NCBI GenBank assembly: GCA_028023455.1
Contig: JAQFVV010006425.1
Span: 1,116,001 to 1,180,000, forward strand
Length of the DNA: 64,000 nucleotides
Direction of reading: 5' to 3'
DNA from: Epiperipatus broadwayi
Lineage: Eukaryota > Onychophora > Udeonychophora > Euonychophora > Peripatidae
Under the pieces are notes generated by a model. It was not told the origin of the DNA. It ran no database searches and worked only from the letters and a program-made list of their open reading frames with translations. This document shows, piece after piece, positions 48,112 through 59,129 of the stretch. A program made the position numbers and the translations under genes. Position 1 is the first letter of the stretch, and the number at the start of each line of letters is the position of its first letter.

Positions 48112-48490
48112 TTTTTTTTGTTTGCAAGGTACGGGGGTTTGAACTCAGACTTTTACACGACTCTCAACCATCCATGTTATCCCATACCACTGATACACTT
48201 GATCACACACATGTTGAAAAGATAAATAATCACCAACATACGTATTTCGTGCTAAACAAGCACTCTTCAGTTGGCCCAGATTATCATCTCCACATATATA
48301 TAAATTCGAAGCTCAGCTTATATTAAGATAGTTAATCTTTATACTTTAATGGACAGGCTTCAAACAATTCCACCTTACAACTTTTCAGCCGCCCATTTCA
48401 TTAAAAATCTGATGATGGAACGCTTAAAGCCCACTTTAGTGCCAATCTTCTCGTCCTACCCATGACCTATTTTAACTGAACTGGAAATTT
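48112..48490 (-). mobile_element. Ribozyme-bearing tRNA-like repeat, copy 2
   Basis: On the minus strand this copy reads: body (with ATGGGTAGGACGAGAAGATT and TGAAGCCTGTCCATTAAAGT), hammerhead (48221-48285), then a tRNA-like module with an A-box-like TATCAGTGGTATGG and a B-box-like GAGTTCAAACCCCC. It finally runs into GTACCTTGCAAAC followed by an A run, as expected of a 3' tail of a retroposed RNA. It is the copy with the best tRNA-like end. Confidence 0.8.
48221..48285 (-). ncRNA. Hammerhead ribozyme, copy 2 (near-complete core)
   Basis: Minus strand: stem I half GATAATCTGGGCCAA, core CTGAAGA (fits CUGANGA), a perfect 5 bp stem II GTGCT/AGCAC closed by TGTTT, and core GAAA. Then comes a self-complementary ATACGTAT stem III (including the last A of GAAA) and the second stem I half TTGGT...TTATC, with an internal loop between the two stem I helices. 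The base just before TTGGT, where cleavage would occur, is G; the rule is not-G. This copy therefore has an intact fold and probably poor cleavage. Confidence 0.8.
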
Positions 48491-48499
48491 CATCTTATT

Positions 48500-49370
48500 C
48501 ATTTTTTTTTTCAATTTATAAAACGTCTAAATTATTCTTTTTATTGAAGCATTGCTATATTCTTATTTCTGTAAATATATATATATTTAATTTCATATGG
48601 CTATTATTTTTTATGTAACTAGCAATAATATTTGTCATTTTTATTGACTCAATATAATGCAATATTTTTTTTTAAATTCTCCAATCCAGCAGACAGTTTT
48701 GACTAAACAACAATTTTCCTTCGAACTATAAATATACATTACATATATAAGCATGAATTATTATTATTAATTATGAATAAACATTTTAATTTTAATGCAC
48801 CTATAGATTCTGTTTTTCATTTTCATATTGACATTATAACTATCAATAGCATTCAGATACAAATCAACGACAATTTATTTTGAATCATTCTAATGCATGC
48901 TTTTTTTTTTCTTTCGTATGTATAAATTTTTAGTTTTCTGATGCATAACTAATTTTTGTTTTACTTATCCTCATTTCAACTATTTGCCATGAATTTGTTT
49001 ATAAATAGCAATAAAAGTCAAATCCCTATTGATGAAATAATAAATCACTGACAATCTAAAAGCAATCTCATAGGATATCTCACTGATGGCTGTCATTTGT
49101 GTTAAAATTTAAAATAACTTTATCATTTTAATTAAACGTTTTTATCTTTTACACTATTTAAATAATGTCAACTTTTTTTTCTTTTAACATTATGCTTTCA
49201 TGTTAAGAAATCCCTTTAAAAAATGACTTTTTAGAAAAGTGAATAAATAATAGTAAAAATATTTTGCTGTTTAAATGATCTTTAAAATTATGATGATAAC
49301 ATATATTTATACACACAAAACTATTTCTAAACAAAACAATATGGACTAGGTTTTCACACTATTCAAGCAT
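48500..49370. other. AT-rich DNA, no gene seen
   Basis: No feature was recognised. Confidence 0.5.
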
Positions 49371-50460
49371 CTTACATTAAAAAAACCGTGAACCTTATGA
49401 CATCATCCATAAGGCAGTCCCCTGTACTCTCGTTTTTACTCATAGTCACTCCAACAGATAGACCCCCCCCTCCGTCACATCATCTGAATATATACCGTTT
49501 CTCATACAGTTTGTCCTGAGCATATCTAGCCAAGTATATATTTAATCTATAAACAAATACACATTCTGGAAAATCTACAACTTATTATATCCAGATGCTT
49601 CTATTACCAATGCTAGGAATCAACAATCGTCAACTGCTCATAAGCTTCTGGAAATAGTTATTAGAGCCTAACTACTTCGATTTCATTCTGCAAATTAATG
49701 TCCATGTACTATCAACTTCATATTTCTTCTGATTTCAGCAGCTATACCTCAACATTGATCCTTTCTGCAATCTTTGCATGTAGTGGGAAAAACACAACGA
49801 CACATTTTTTATACCTGCCAAACTCTATCGAACATTTATAAAGTCATGATGGACACCTATCATCAGAAAACATCTCAATAAAAAACATTACAGAATCATA
49901 TCAAGGACCTTCAACACCCACAGTTTATGCAGTTACATTCATATTGTATGCATACTGGTGTAGTCATTACAGCTACACATTCAGAAATAATACCAGACAT
50001 CATCCAGCTACCTTTACAAACAAACTGCAACAACTAAGGGTCTGAGATTGTAAAATTATTCCTCCAGACATTGTTACTACCATATGGTCACTTATAAAAC
50101 AGTCTTCCAATATATGACCAAATTGCATTGGCTTGACAAAGCAAACAGCCAATCACAACATCTTCACAACCATAATAACACATATTGTTCAACCATTCAA
50201 ATACTATCCGAATAATCAGCTAATCTTGTGAATATATATTAATTAATAGACTACAGTGGTCATTCCATTATAGGAAAAGCAAAGACAACAAAAGCACCTG
50301 TTGAACTCACAAGTGAAATCTTATTACAAAGAAAACTATTATAATCAATGATCTACAGGCATAATTGACTCATGAAACCCATCACAATCAGATTATGTAA
50401 AATCTAACATAATATTTTGATGAATTAATAAAGATCTGTCCTTGAAACATAGGTATTTTA
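49370..50460 (+). pseudogene. Possible decayed LINE C-terminal region
   Basis: This stretch is less AT-rich than its surroundings. Around 49745-49800 the translation gives YLNIDPFCNLCM followed by frame-shifted residues with THFL. It resembles the Cys/His knuckle after the RT of some LINEs (D..C..C....T..H.L). Stops are frequent throughout. The call rests on that one motif and on base composition, so it is weak. Confidence 0.3.
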
Positions 50461-51925
50461 AAAACAAACCAATCTTTTAGTAGTCTATTTCAGAATGTAG
50501 GCCTTTCTAGAAGTCTCTAAAAAATAAATAAATTATTTATTAATTGAGAGTCCATAAAAAAATTAAATACTGAACAAAAAGAGTTCACTTGCAGTTCATG
50601 GACTTTGAGCTCCAGGAATTTCCATTTTACCACTACACTGATCATCCAGATAAAACCAATCAAAAATGTATTGCTAGGAAGTTTATAACACAATGAAATG
50701 AGCAAAACTGAAACCACAATTTATGAACTGTGAAATGCAATCCACTGCCCTTCAACTATCCCTAAATAGCATAGGGTTGTAAGAGTTTCTCATAGAGAAA
50801 TATTAAAAAGAAAGATGTTATTCACTTAATTTTGCAATTGAATGTTAAAAGTTTGAGTGTTTTTTTTAAATCTTTATCTTTCAAAAAGAAAATTTATTCA
50901 CAAACCATAAGAATTATTTACAAAAAAAAAAAGATATTTACATATCAATCTCAATGGAGACCAGTTAACAAAATTGGAGGTTAGGCTTATATACATAGAA
51001 AAACAATTAATTTTCATATCAATTACATTAAAACATTAGTTATCACCAGAAATTAAAAACATATAACTTCCCATTCCAGAAATCATAGCTGTGGCCCATT
51101 TACATTAATCTGATCATGTATATTACATATATGATGGTGTTACACATATAAGTTTGTTTAATTTACGAACATGTAGACAATGATTAAAAACCATATTTGG
51201 CCATTTAGTCTATAGAGCTTTATCTTACCAAGAGAAGGGCACTTCCAATGTTTCTGTGTGTATTAATTTAACATTTAAATCTTGAGAGATTAGTCATTAT
51301 GAACCATGTATGAAAGCCATACACTTTCCTTATAGATCATGAGGTTAGCCAATCCAATATAGGGATAACATTCATAAAAATTACTTAAAAGCAGGTTTTC
51401 ATAGAATACCTAAGACTGAAAATTATACAAAATATATCATAGATTCTTTACAGTAAACAAATCAGTTACCATTAAGCATTATTAACACAGTCTTAATATA
51501 CTTATTGGATCATTAATTAAAACTGATCCTTAATAAAATGAAAGCCCTTTTCTATTATCATCAATTAGGTGAACAATCTTATAATAGCATTTTCTAGTTT
51601 TTGGATCTCTTCCATATAAAGTTTATCTAAAATGTTTTAGGTAAATGGTTTATTCAAATTTTCTTAGTATCTGTGGATTTACAACTTTATATTTTTTTCA
51701 TCATCGGTACTATACTTTGTTTTAGGTTTATTAGGGACCAGGTTTGGTTAAACATCGAATTTTGAGAAAATTTTTGGTCTAATTTTTTAATTTCTTTTAA
51801 TAAGTGTAAGGGCATTTTAATCATGCCATATTCTTCCCCACTTTTGAAGATGATCTTATTTCTCAGTGACCTAAAACAAATTAGACACTTGTTAACTAAG
51901 CACTATCACATGATTCATTTAATTA
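50460..51925. other. AT-rich DNA, no gene seen
   Basis: No feature was recognised. The minus-strand 66-residue frame at 50517-50717 has no motif. Confidence 0.5.
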
Positions 51926-52400
51926 TCTAAAGCAAGGATCAGCAAACTATAACTTGTGAGTCAAATGTGGTTCCCCGAACCCAATTACAGGCTTTTTTTT
52001 TATCATAAAAAAAACATTAATTTTTCCTTGTAATTTGTAAATAAATCTGTTGATGGCTGTAGGAGAAGAAAAATATTTTTTGCAATATTGTTTCTTGAAT
52101 TCAGGCTTATTTTGTTAATTTATTTATTTTACCAGCATTGTGGTAATCTTACAATTAAAAAAAAGGTAATTGTTCTCATTACATATTTCACTTTTTTATA
52201 TATTTTCAAAGTTTGAATATAATTTTTTAGAATATTTTTCATTTGGAAAACTTATATTTTTAATAAATCAAGTACAGTTTATTTATTCATAATATAAATT
52301 AAAAGTTTTAATACTAAAATAAAATAATAAACTATTACTTAAAAAGTAGAACCATTTTTATTGCCAAGAAACAATATGGGAATCAACTTTGCAAGATTTC
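51926..52400. mobile_element. Possible decayed hAT-like non-autonomous element
   Basis: AAGGATCAGCAAACTATAAC followed by TTGTGAGTCAAATGTGG resembles the CAGCAAACT...GGCC-type ends of hAT-derived MITEs. The 52120-52400 part is shared with 9715-9990. The opposite terminal repeat was not found, so the extent is a guess. Confidence 0.35.
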
Positions 52401-52789
52401 TCATGCTATTTAATGTGCACTGAGTACAATCAGAACTATTAATTCATATTTCAAGCCATGAATTTATAGCATAAATAATGTTGACAATGTCTTTCTTAAA
52501 TTGACTGATGATGATAGTGATTCTGCTGTAAGTAAATAAAATAAAAGTAAAATCATTTCAACATTGATTCAATTGCAATGAGTTTCCTTCTCATAATTTG
52601 ATGATGTCTCAATATTTTCTACATAACATCATTACAAGTTATGAAAAATGAAGCCATGCTTGTTAGGAAAATAACGATTTAACATTAATCTTGAAAATTC
52701 CCCCCTCCTCCATTTTTTTTTAGTATGCAGTGAGTGAGAAAAGATGGTAGCTTGTAATTTATCATATAAATATCATGAATAATCACATA

Positions 52790-53030
52790 GCATAATACAT
52801 AATATTCCTGTTATATAATGAGCATTAATAGCCCTTAACAAACTTTTCTGAATATCCCTATCCCCAGACTGGTTTCTAGCTGTGGCTGTCATCAGTGCAG
52901 TGCTAGGATATTAAGACATTAAATTTAAAAATACCAGCTGGAGATATGGATATTTGGAAAAGCTTATTAAGAGCTATTAATGCTTTTTATATAACATTTG
53001 TAGTACAAGCTTATTAAATTAAGTCATGTG
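52790..53030. repeat. Imperfect inverted repeat around a hammerhead
   Basis: The minus-strand reading of 52790-52880 (CCAGTCTGGGGATAGGGATA, AAAGTTTGTTAAGGGCTATT, AATGCTCATTATATAAC) faces a plus-strand copy at about 52934-52992 (CCAGCTGGAGATATGGATAT, AAAGCTTATTAAGAGCTATT, AATGCTTTTTATATAAC). Each arm also resembles the segment after the hammerheads at 53956 and 54380. Inverted terminal copies of this kind are known for PLE pseudo-LTRs. Confidence 0.7.
52853..52910 (-). ncRNA. Hammerhead ribozyme (minus strand, intact core words)
   Basis: Minus strand: TATCC-type outer stem I, CTGCA, core CTGATGA, stem II AGC/GCT closed by CACA (the outer C-A pair is lost), core GAAA, CCAG then TC, then TGGGG and GGATA completing stem I. 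Order and spacing equal those of the two hammerheads at 53956 and 54380. The core words are canonical, while stems II and III are weakened. Confidence 0.72.
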
Positions 53031-53875
53031 ATGTATTTCTTGATTGTTTTGCAATTAATACAACTGTCTACAATGACCCCTATCAAATTTCAATCCAGGT
53101 ATTTTTCTAAATAGACAAACTTATCTGATCATACAAACTGATTATTAATTAGTCTCAAGAAAATCTTAGTTAGAGAGAAATCAAGACTAACAAATAGCTA
53201 AGCTCTCATAGCCTGGCACATAGCAAGTTCACGAAGTTATATCTCCTCCCTTAATATTTTTTATAGGACTGTTGTAAGAGAATTTTGCTTTGTAATGAGA
53301 TATTTAAAAACTGGCTTTATATTCATGTCTACTGTATTATATGCAAATGTAGAAATGAGTACATGAATATGCATTGAAAAAAGTATTCGTTTCAAAAACT
53401 GTGATTTATTAAAGAAATATTTAAAAACAAAAACAAATATCTATCAGTTCTACTTATTTCTTTAGATCATTTGTTATTAAATAAGTATTATTTCAGTTGA
53501 AAATCTTCCCTTCACTATAGTTACATAAATTATATTCTGGCAGCACTTATTTGTCTATTAATTTTATGATGAGTGTACAAGTTGTTCAAATAATAATTTA
53601 GAGGATAAAGCAGATTTGTAAGAATATAAACAGAATAATTATTATGGGATTTAATTTTATTCTATTATGTTATTGAAATAAGTCATCTATTTGATAAGTT
53701 GTTATTAATGATAATTATATACTATTCATAAAATAGTTTACCTAAACATCAATAATTGTTCTGCTAGAAATACAACCTGTGTAACATTTCTCTCAAATTA
53801 TTGAATGAGGAGAAAGTTATTTTAATTTTCTCACAAAACAGTGTTAGAAATTGTGAAATTATTTGATGTTTTACA
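53030..53875. other. AT-rich DNA, no gene seen
   Basis: No PLE protein or other gene was recognised between the foldback and the tandem repeats. Confidence 0.5.
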
Positions 53876-53955
53876 ATGTCTAAAAGTTTCAGATCTTCTT
53901 CTAACAATTATCTTTTAGATAAATGCTTTGCTTGAGTTGGTTTTTTAGATCTAAT

Positions 53956-54011
53956 GTCCCAACTCCTCACTGAAGAGACCCATAGGTCGAAACTGGTCTG
54001 GCGATGGGGAC
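53956..54011 (+). ncRNA. Hammerhead ribozyme, tandem copy 1
   Basis: Stem I: GTCCC and CCTCA on the 5' side, TGGCG and GGGAC on the 3' side, with an internal loop. Core CTGAAGA and GAAA are intact. Stem II is GACC/GGTC closed by CATA. Stem III is CTGG where the sister copy has the self-complementary CCGG, followed by TC at the cleavage position. The inner stem I has one mismatch (TGGCG instead of TGGGG). Cleavage may be weakened but the core is complete. Confidence 0.85.
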
Positions 54012-54379
54012 AATCCAAGATAAAAATGATTTGATTGCCTTCTCTTGTAGTAGCATTTATCATAAATAAAAAAAAAAAGCTTGTTTAGAGCTATTAGCAC
54101 GCTCTTAATTTTATATATTTGTAAGTGCAAGCTATATATAAGTGATGTGACATCTGACTTGTTATTTTTACTATTATTATTTTGCTGTTGTGGCTTTAGC
54201 TAAATTAAAGAGCTAAGCCTACTAATATATGGAGTATCTGAATTAAGTTCAGCCCCATATGATTGTTTCAGTTGGAGAGCTGACTTTAAAGACATGTAGA
54301 TATCTAAAAGTTTCAGATCTTCTTCTAACAATTATCTTTTAGATAAATGCTTTGCTTGAGTTGGTTTTTTAGATCTAAT

Positions 54380-54435
54380 GTCCCAGCTCCTCACTGAAGA
54401 GACCCATAGGTCAAAACCGGTCTGGGGATGGGGAC
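54380..54435 (+). ncRNA. Hammerhead ribozyme, tandem copy 2
   Basis: Stem I is GTCCC...CCTCA against TGGGG...GGGAC, fully paired apart from the internal loop (AGCT opposite ATG). Core CTGAAGA is followed by stem II GACC/GGTC with loop CATA. The second core word reads AAAA instead of GAAA, which should abolish or strongly reduce activity. Stem III is the palindromic CCGG followed by TC. Comparison with copy 1 shows that the parent had GAAA and CCGG. Confidence 0.83.
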
Positions 54436-54960
54436 AATCCAAGATAAAAATGATTTGATTGCCTTCTCTTGTAGTAGCATTTATCATAAATAAAAAAAAA
54501 AGCTTGTTTAGAGCTATTAGCACGCTCTTAATTTTACATATTTGTAAGTGCAAGCTATATATAAGTCATGTGACATCTGACTTGTTATTATTACTATTAA
54601 CAATAACATTATGTATTTTTTCTAGCAGTTCCCTAGGCAAAACGATCTTTTTTTTTTAACTAGTAAAAAAAAAAAAATCAAGCATGATAAAAGAACAATG
54701 TATAGATTTGCCTATTATAAACATAGATAGTAAGCTATGTAAAAGTTTAGATAAGGCTGATTGATACTGTGAAAGAATTTTCATGTATAGAAGCAAAACA
54801 ATAAATTTGTAAGCATAGGAATTGTTAATATATATTAATTTTTCATGTGTTTCTAACTTTGTTTTTGTTTTTTTATTTATAATATTTTTGGGATTATTTA
54901 AAATAATTTATTGAAATAAGCATCTAAACGACTTCACATTCAAATATTATAAACTTACAA

Positions 54961-55105
54961 AATATTAATATCATTTATGTTCTTTATTACTTTTTACAAT
55001 GCTTTTTTTACAACTCACTATTGATGGTTTCAATTGCTTCAGCAATCTTCTTCAGAATTATAACGAACACAATACAAATAAATGAATATAAATATACATG
55101 AACAA
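54961..55105 (-). repeat. PLE family B terminal repeat (minus orientation)
   Basis: The reverse complement contains GTATTGTGTTCGTTATAATT, CTGAAGAAGATTGCTGAAGC, AATTGAAACCATCAATAGTG and AGCATTGTAAAAAGTAATAA. The same words follow each other at 58985-59125 on the plus strand. Opposite orientation of terminal repeats is common in PLEs. A CTGAAGA...GAAA arrangement inside it resembles a hammerhead core, but an extra base breaks it. Confidence 0.7.
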
Positions 55106-55172
55106 ATAATTTTACATTATATATATATATTCTATCTTACATTATTTATATACCCACATATATCTTTATATA

Positions 55173-55478
55173 ATGATTAAGTTAAATAACTATTGCAAAG
55201 GCACATATTATGGGGAAAGCAGAGCATCTTTGGCCACACGATTGGCACAACACAGGTATTCGTACAATAGAGCTTGCAACGACCCTTCTAATTATTCAGT
55301 TTTTTATCAGCACCAGTGCACAAGTCACCATGAGTGCATTCCAGACAATCCTACCATCGTATGTAGAGAGAGACATGACCTCAAAAGAAAGATCAAAGAG
55401 GCTTTATTTATCTCTTGCGACAGCGATGCCATAAACAGGAAGGACACATGTTTTTCTCTATCAAAAAGATGGAATTAG
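55173..55478 (+). CDS. PLE family B GIY-YIG endonuclease fragment (open frame)
   Basis: A 101-residue open frame. Residues 8-27 read CKGTYYGESRASLATRLAQH, the YIG strand plus the conserved R..H of PLE endonucleases, with the Ile of YIG changed to Tyr. SVFYQHQCTSHHEC follows at residues 42-55 and supplies clustered Cys and His that may bind zinc. RKIKEALFI (residues 72-80) carries the conserved catalytic-region Glu. In a full PLE this domain follows the RT. Here no RT precedes it; the inverted terminal repeat ends only 70 bp upstream. The ATG at 55173 is merely the first in frame. It is probably a truncated, non-functional copy with an uninterrupted frame. Confidence 0.65.
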   Translation: MIKLNNYCKGTYYGESRASLATRLAQHRYSYNRACNDPSNYSVFYQHQCTSHHECIPDNPTIVCRERHDLKRKIKEALFISCDSDAINRKDTCFSLSKRWN

Positions 55479-55653
55479 CATATTTGCATAAATTTAAACG
55501 TAAGCAAGCTATGATTATGAAGGCAAGATCCTTTGAAAGCGCTCAGCTGTTTTAATATTTTTAGTTAGCTATTTGTATTTGTATTAACAGCTTTTGGGAG
55601 CAGTTGCACCGCACACGCACTTGTGCTTGATTATATAATGATTATAAGGTGGA

Positions 55654-55660
<7 letters not shown>

Positions 55661-55685
<25 letters not shown>
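55661..55685. repeat. (TA)n tract
   Basis: It lies between the end of the PLE family B tail and a TGTAAC start, the same context in which the 2779-7888 LTR element sits. Confidence 0.9.
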
Positions 55686-58600
55686 TGTAACAAAATTAAA
55701 GAATCAAAAAGAAATAAGTAAAGGAGTCCAAATATCAAGAATTATAAACAAATTATTAATAACAAGTATTATAACTCAGGTATATGAAATCACGTGAGGT
55801 GAGTACACTAGTAATTCAATAAAATATAACTCAGGTATACAGACAGTAATCTTATCCACTTTCATTTCTTGGTTTGATGTTAAGTGCATGTTTAAACAAA
55901 TACTAAGTGAATATGGTCTAGCAGGGCGCCACTAGATTATCTGAATCTAGTCACGGTTATATCTAATAACCTTTCACATGTACCGGGTTTGAATCCCCTT
56001 TTTGGTACTTTATTTCTAATAAAAATGGGAGATTTTGCTTTTTGAGCCATATCACTATACACACTAATATTTAGTTAAAAGTAAAACATCTTTAAACCAA
56101 AATGGAGTATATTAGACATAAATCATTTCTTAGATCTTAGCATAACAAATGTGTTTCAATATTTTTATAAGTTTACTAGCTCAGATTATATATAACTAAT
56201 TTAGGATGGCAATTCACTCATCCTTGCATGAAATAGATGACAGGATGTGGTTATAATAATACTAAGAAATCACTAAATATTATGAAATTAATATTTATTT
56301 ATGGCCTTTAAATAGTTAAACAGCTCATTAATTAAAACATTGAGGACGATGATGATGATGATAATAATAACGATAATGAGAAGGGTTTCAACTACAGCTT
56401 TAGGACTAAGCCTAAACATAAAACTAATTTTTATAAAGAAATTCATAATTATTGCTTAATTTTAGCATACTTACTTATATCTTAAATAACTAATATTAAA
56501 CCATTGATGATGAATATTCACACTTAACAAAGACTACACTTAATGAAATATATATGCCTCATTTAATAAAACAGACTAATATTTATTACTGCATTTCTAA
56601 CATATACATAAAAATTTCTAGATAAACATGAAAATTGACATGAATAATAATAATGATAATAATTGATTATATAACAATCCTCATATTAATTTCAAGTTCT
56701 TCCCCCTTTCCCTTCAAATGTATATTGTATTAAGTTGGATGTCACATTGACCATGATTTTCACTCCATGAGAAAAGTATTTCAAGAAAAAAAAAATTATC
56801 TGCTCATTAGCACACATACTTTATAAATCTAACATGTAAGTAGAATGTTAAAAAAAAATGTTAGTAGAATTGAAAGAGCAAGTTTTAGAAACAAGTTTTA
56901 AATTATTTTCTCCCCTATCTTCTACCTCTGAAATGCTATACTTAACTTGAAACAAAATAATCTAATATTCTAATACTTGTTACTTCACATTCACTCGCAA
57001 TTATACACATATAAAAATATTATTATGTATGTGCGTGTTTTATCCCATAATAACAAAATATTATTTAAAACCAAAATAATAATAATATATTAGTTAAAAA
57101 TAAAATCATAATACCATAAAAAAAATTGTTTTACATGTTAATATTTTTCATAACTGTAAAATTAATAAACAAATAATTTTGATACATTCAAGATCCTTTA
57201 TGAAGCTCAAAGTTATTATTAGTAAGACATTCTTGTTTTTAATCGATCTGAATAGTCTTTAAAAGTTCTTTAAATAAAATATACCACTTTATTGCTAAAA
57301 TGTTTATTAAGACTCTGATATCATAAAGAAAATAGATATAAAAAGTCATATTACCGATCTTTTGTTTGTGGCGAATTTCCAAGGGTTCAAACTTGTCTTG
57401 TATAATGTCTATATTTCTGCAGCTACCATTTCTGTTTTACGTGGGAACAATCTCTTTCTTGAGGTGTATAACTATTTAATGATGATGACTCTATTGAGGT
57501 TATTTGCTTTAGTGGACAATTTGGAAATGATTATATTAATTTTTCTTCTCTTCCTGTCAAGCATGATTCTTTTAGTGGATGAAATACAGCTGTTGTTTTC
57601 ACATTAATAAATTTTCTTGAGTTTAAAATCAGTTGTTGGAATAATTAATTGGACTTGATGATTAATATTTATCAGTAGATTAATTCATCTTCTTTGAATG
57701 CAGGTGAATGCTTTCTTCCTTCTATTAAAAACATCTTATTTCTCTGGTCAGTTGAAAGGTGTAGAATATTATTTTAGACACATCTTTTCTTTCCTATGTG
57801 ATGTGCAGCTTCCCCAGATGGCCCGGCAAAGATGGGACATACATATAATTTTTCTAGCCAGCCATTTCTTATATTTTCAACATTCAATTTAATAGTCTAA
57901 TAATCTGAATCATAATCACAATAATAATAATAATTCCAGACAGCTTTTTATATCCAATTTTTAGCTAACTTAACCAATCAGAGATAGCGTCACTTGCTAT
58001 TTTTGGACAAATTCGTTTTAATTAGCTCTCTAATTTATTTTCAACTAAATTATTTTTCAACTGAAAAGTTTAATCCTTTTTCCAGACACTTTTGTTTTTT
58101 AAAAAAAAATAGACTTAATCCTTATTTCCTTTCTTTTTTTTACATCTAGGTAACATTTCAAATTTTTGAGCTTCCTTCTTTAGATCTTAAGATAAGACAA
58201 TTTCAAAATTAGATTAAGCTCCCAAAAGTGACAAACAATCATTTACAAAAACAAAATTGCTACAAAAATAGATATCTGATTCAACAGATTTCCTCTTTTA
58301 ACATAAAATTGTACAAAAAAAAATAATTTGACAGATTTAACCCTTCCTTTTCTTTCAATATTTAATAAATGTAAATTTCTGTATGTAATGTACACACATA
58401 CTTCATCATTTCAAATCATTCATAAACTAACATTAAATAATATAATTGCTAGCTTAGTAATTATAACCCTATTATTTAATTAAATCTGTAACTTTTAAAT
58501 CCCAATTACAATTATAGAAAAGCAAAATAGAAGTATAGAATAAGATATTAGAATTGATCAAGCATAAGTTAGTTTTAAAGAAAGTTAAAATGTTGAATAT

Positions 58601-58922
58601 TTGAAATATAAAACAATTGAATAGTTTACACATACATTGCTTATACGTATGGATTATAACTTTGCTTTTTAACAGAAAATTTAAATATTAAATAGTTTAA
58701 ATGTGTGTATTACCTTTCTATCAACACTCAAACAAATAAAGCATATAATTGTTGACCCACTCTCTCTCTGTTTAAAGCTTTTAGAACTGGACCTTGTAGG
58801 GTTTAAACTTGGATGCCCTACAACTTCCTTTATGGTTATATAAAAATGTGATGATGATTTTGGTTTACCTTTTCTACATGCACATTACTATAAATTTAGC
58901 TAGTGACTAAATTGTAATGGCA
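55686..58922 (+). mobile_element. Candidate TGTAAC-type LTR sequence (solo or decayed)
   Basis: It begins TGTAACAAAATTAAAG next to (TA)n. At 55922-55950 it has GCAGGGCGCCACTAGATT and a CTAGATT/AATCTAG hairpin corresponding to the CAGGGCGCCATCTAGG hairpin of the LTRs at 2779 and 5708. A GGGTTTGAATCCCC word at about 55985 resembles a Pol III B box. The right end is uncertain: ATGGCACA before a TA tract at about 58922 is a guess based on family B PLE sequence resuming after it. No gag or pol was seen; frames at 57362-57607 and 57698-57892 have no motif. Confidence 0.4.
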
Positions 58923-58949
58923 CAAATATATATATATATAAATATAATG

Positions 58950-59125
58950 GCACAATATATATATATAATGTAAGCTTATATATGTTCATGTATTTGCACT
59001 CATGTATTTATATTGTGTTTGTTATAGTTTTGAAGAAGATTGGTGGGGCAATGGAAACCATCAATAGCGGGTTGTAAGAAAAGCATTGTAAAAAGTAATA
59101 AAGAACTTAAATAATATTAATATTA
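58950..59125 (+). repeat. PLE family B terminal repeat (plus orientation)
   Basis: TGTTCATGTATTTGCACTCA, GTGTTTGTTATAGTTTTGAA, GAAGATTGGTGGGGCAATGG, AAACCATCAATAGCGGGTTG and AGCATTGTAAAAAGTAATAA align with the reverse complement of 54961-55105. It is the plus-oriented partner that closes the family B region. Confidence 0.7.
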
Positions 59126-59129
59126 TATG

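Larger units (their letters stand above)
53878..54600 (+). repeat. Tandem pair of a 426 bp hammerhead-bearing repeat
   Basis: The block 53878-54176 (starting TCTAAAAGTTTCAGATCTTC) recurs at 54303-54596 with few changes; the period is about 426 bp. Each copy has a hammerhead followed by CAATCCAAGATAAAAATGAT, a GTAGTAGCATTTATCATAAA stretch, an A run and AAGCTTGTTTAGAGCTATTA. Between the blocks lies about 125 bp that would complete the unit. Tandem units of 170-400 bp with type I hammerheads are characteristic of metazoan retrozymes; PLE terminal repeats have the same ribozymes. Confidence 0.85.

Noticed and set aside
55035-55080. Hammerhead in PLE family B terminal repeat
   Set aside because: CTGAAGA and GAAA are present and an ATTGC/GCAAT stem lies between them, but an extra base separates core and stem, and no stem III or stem I partner is visible. 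It is mentioned only as a possible ruin.
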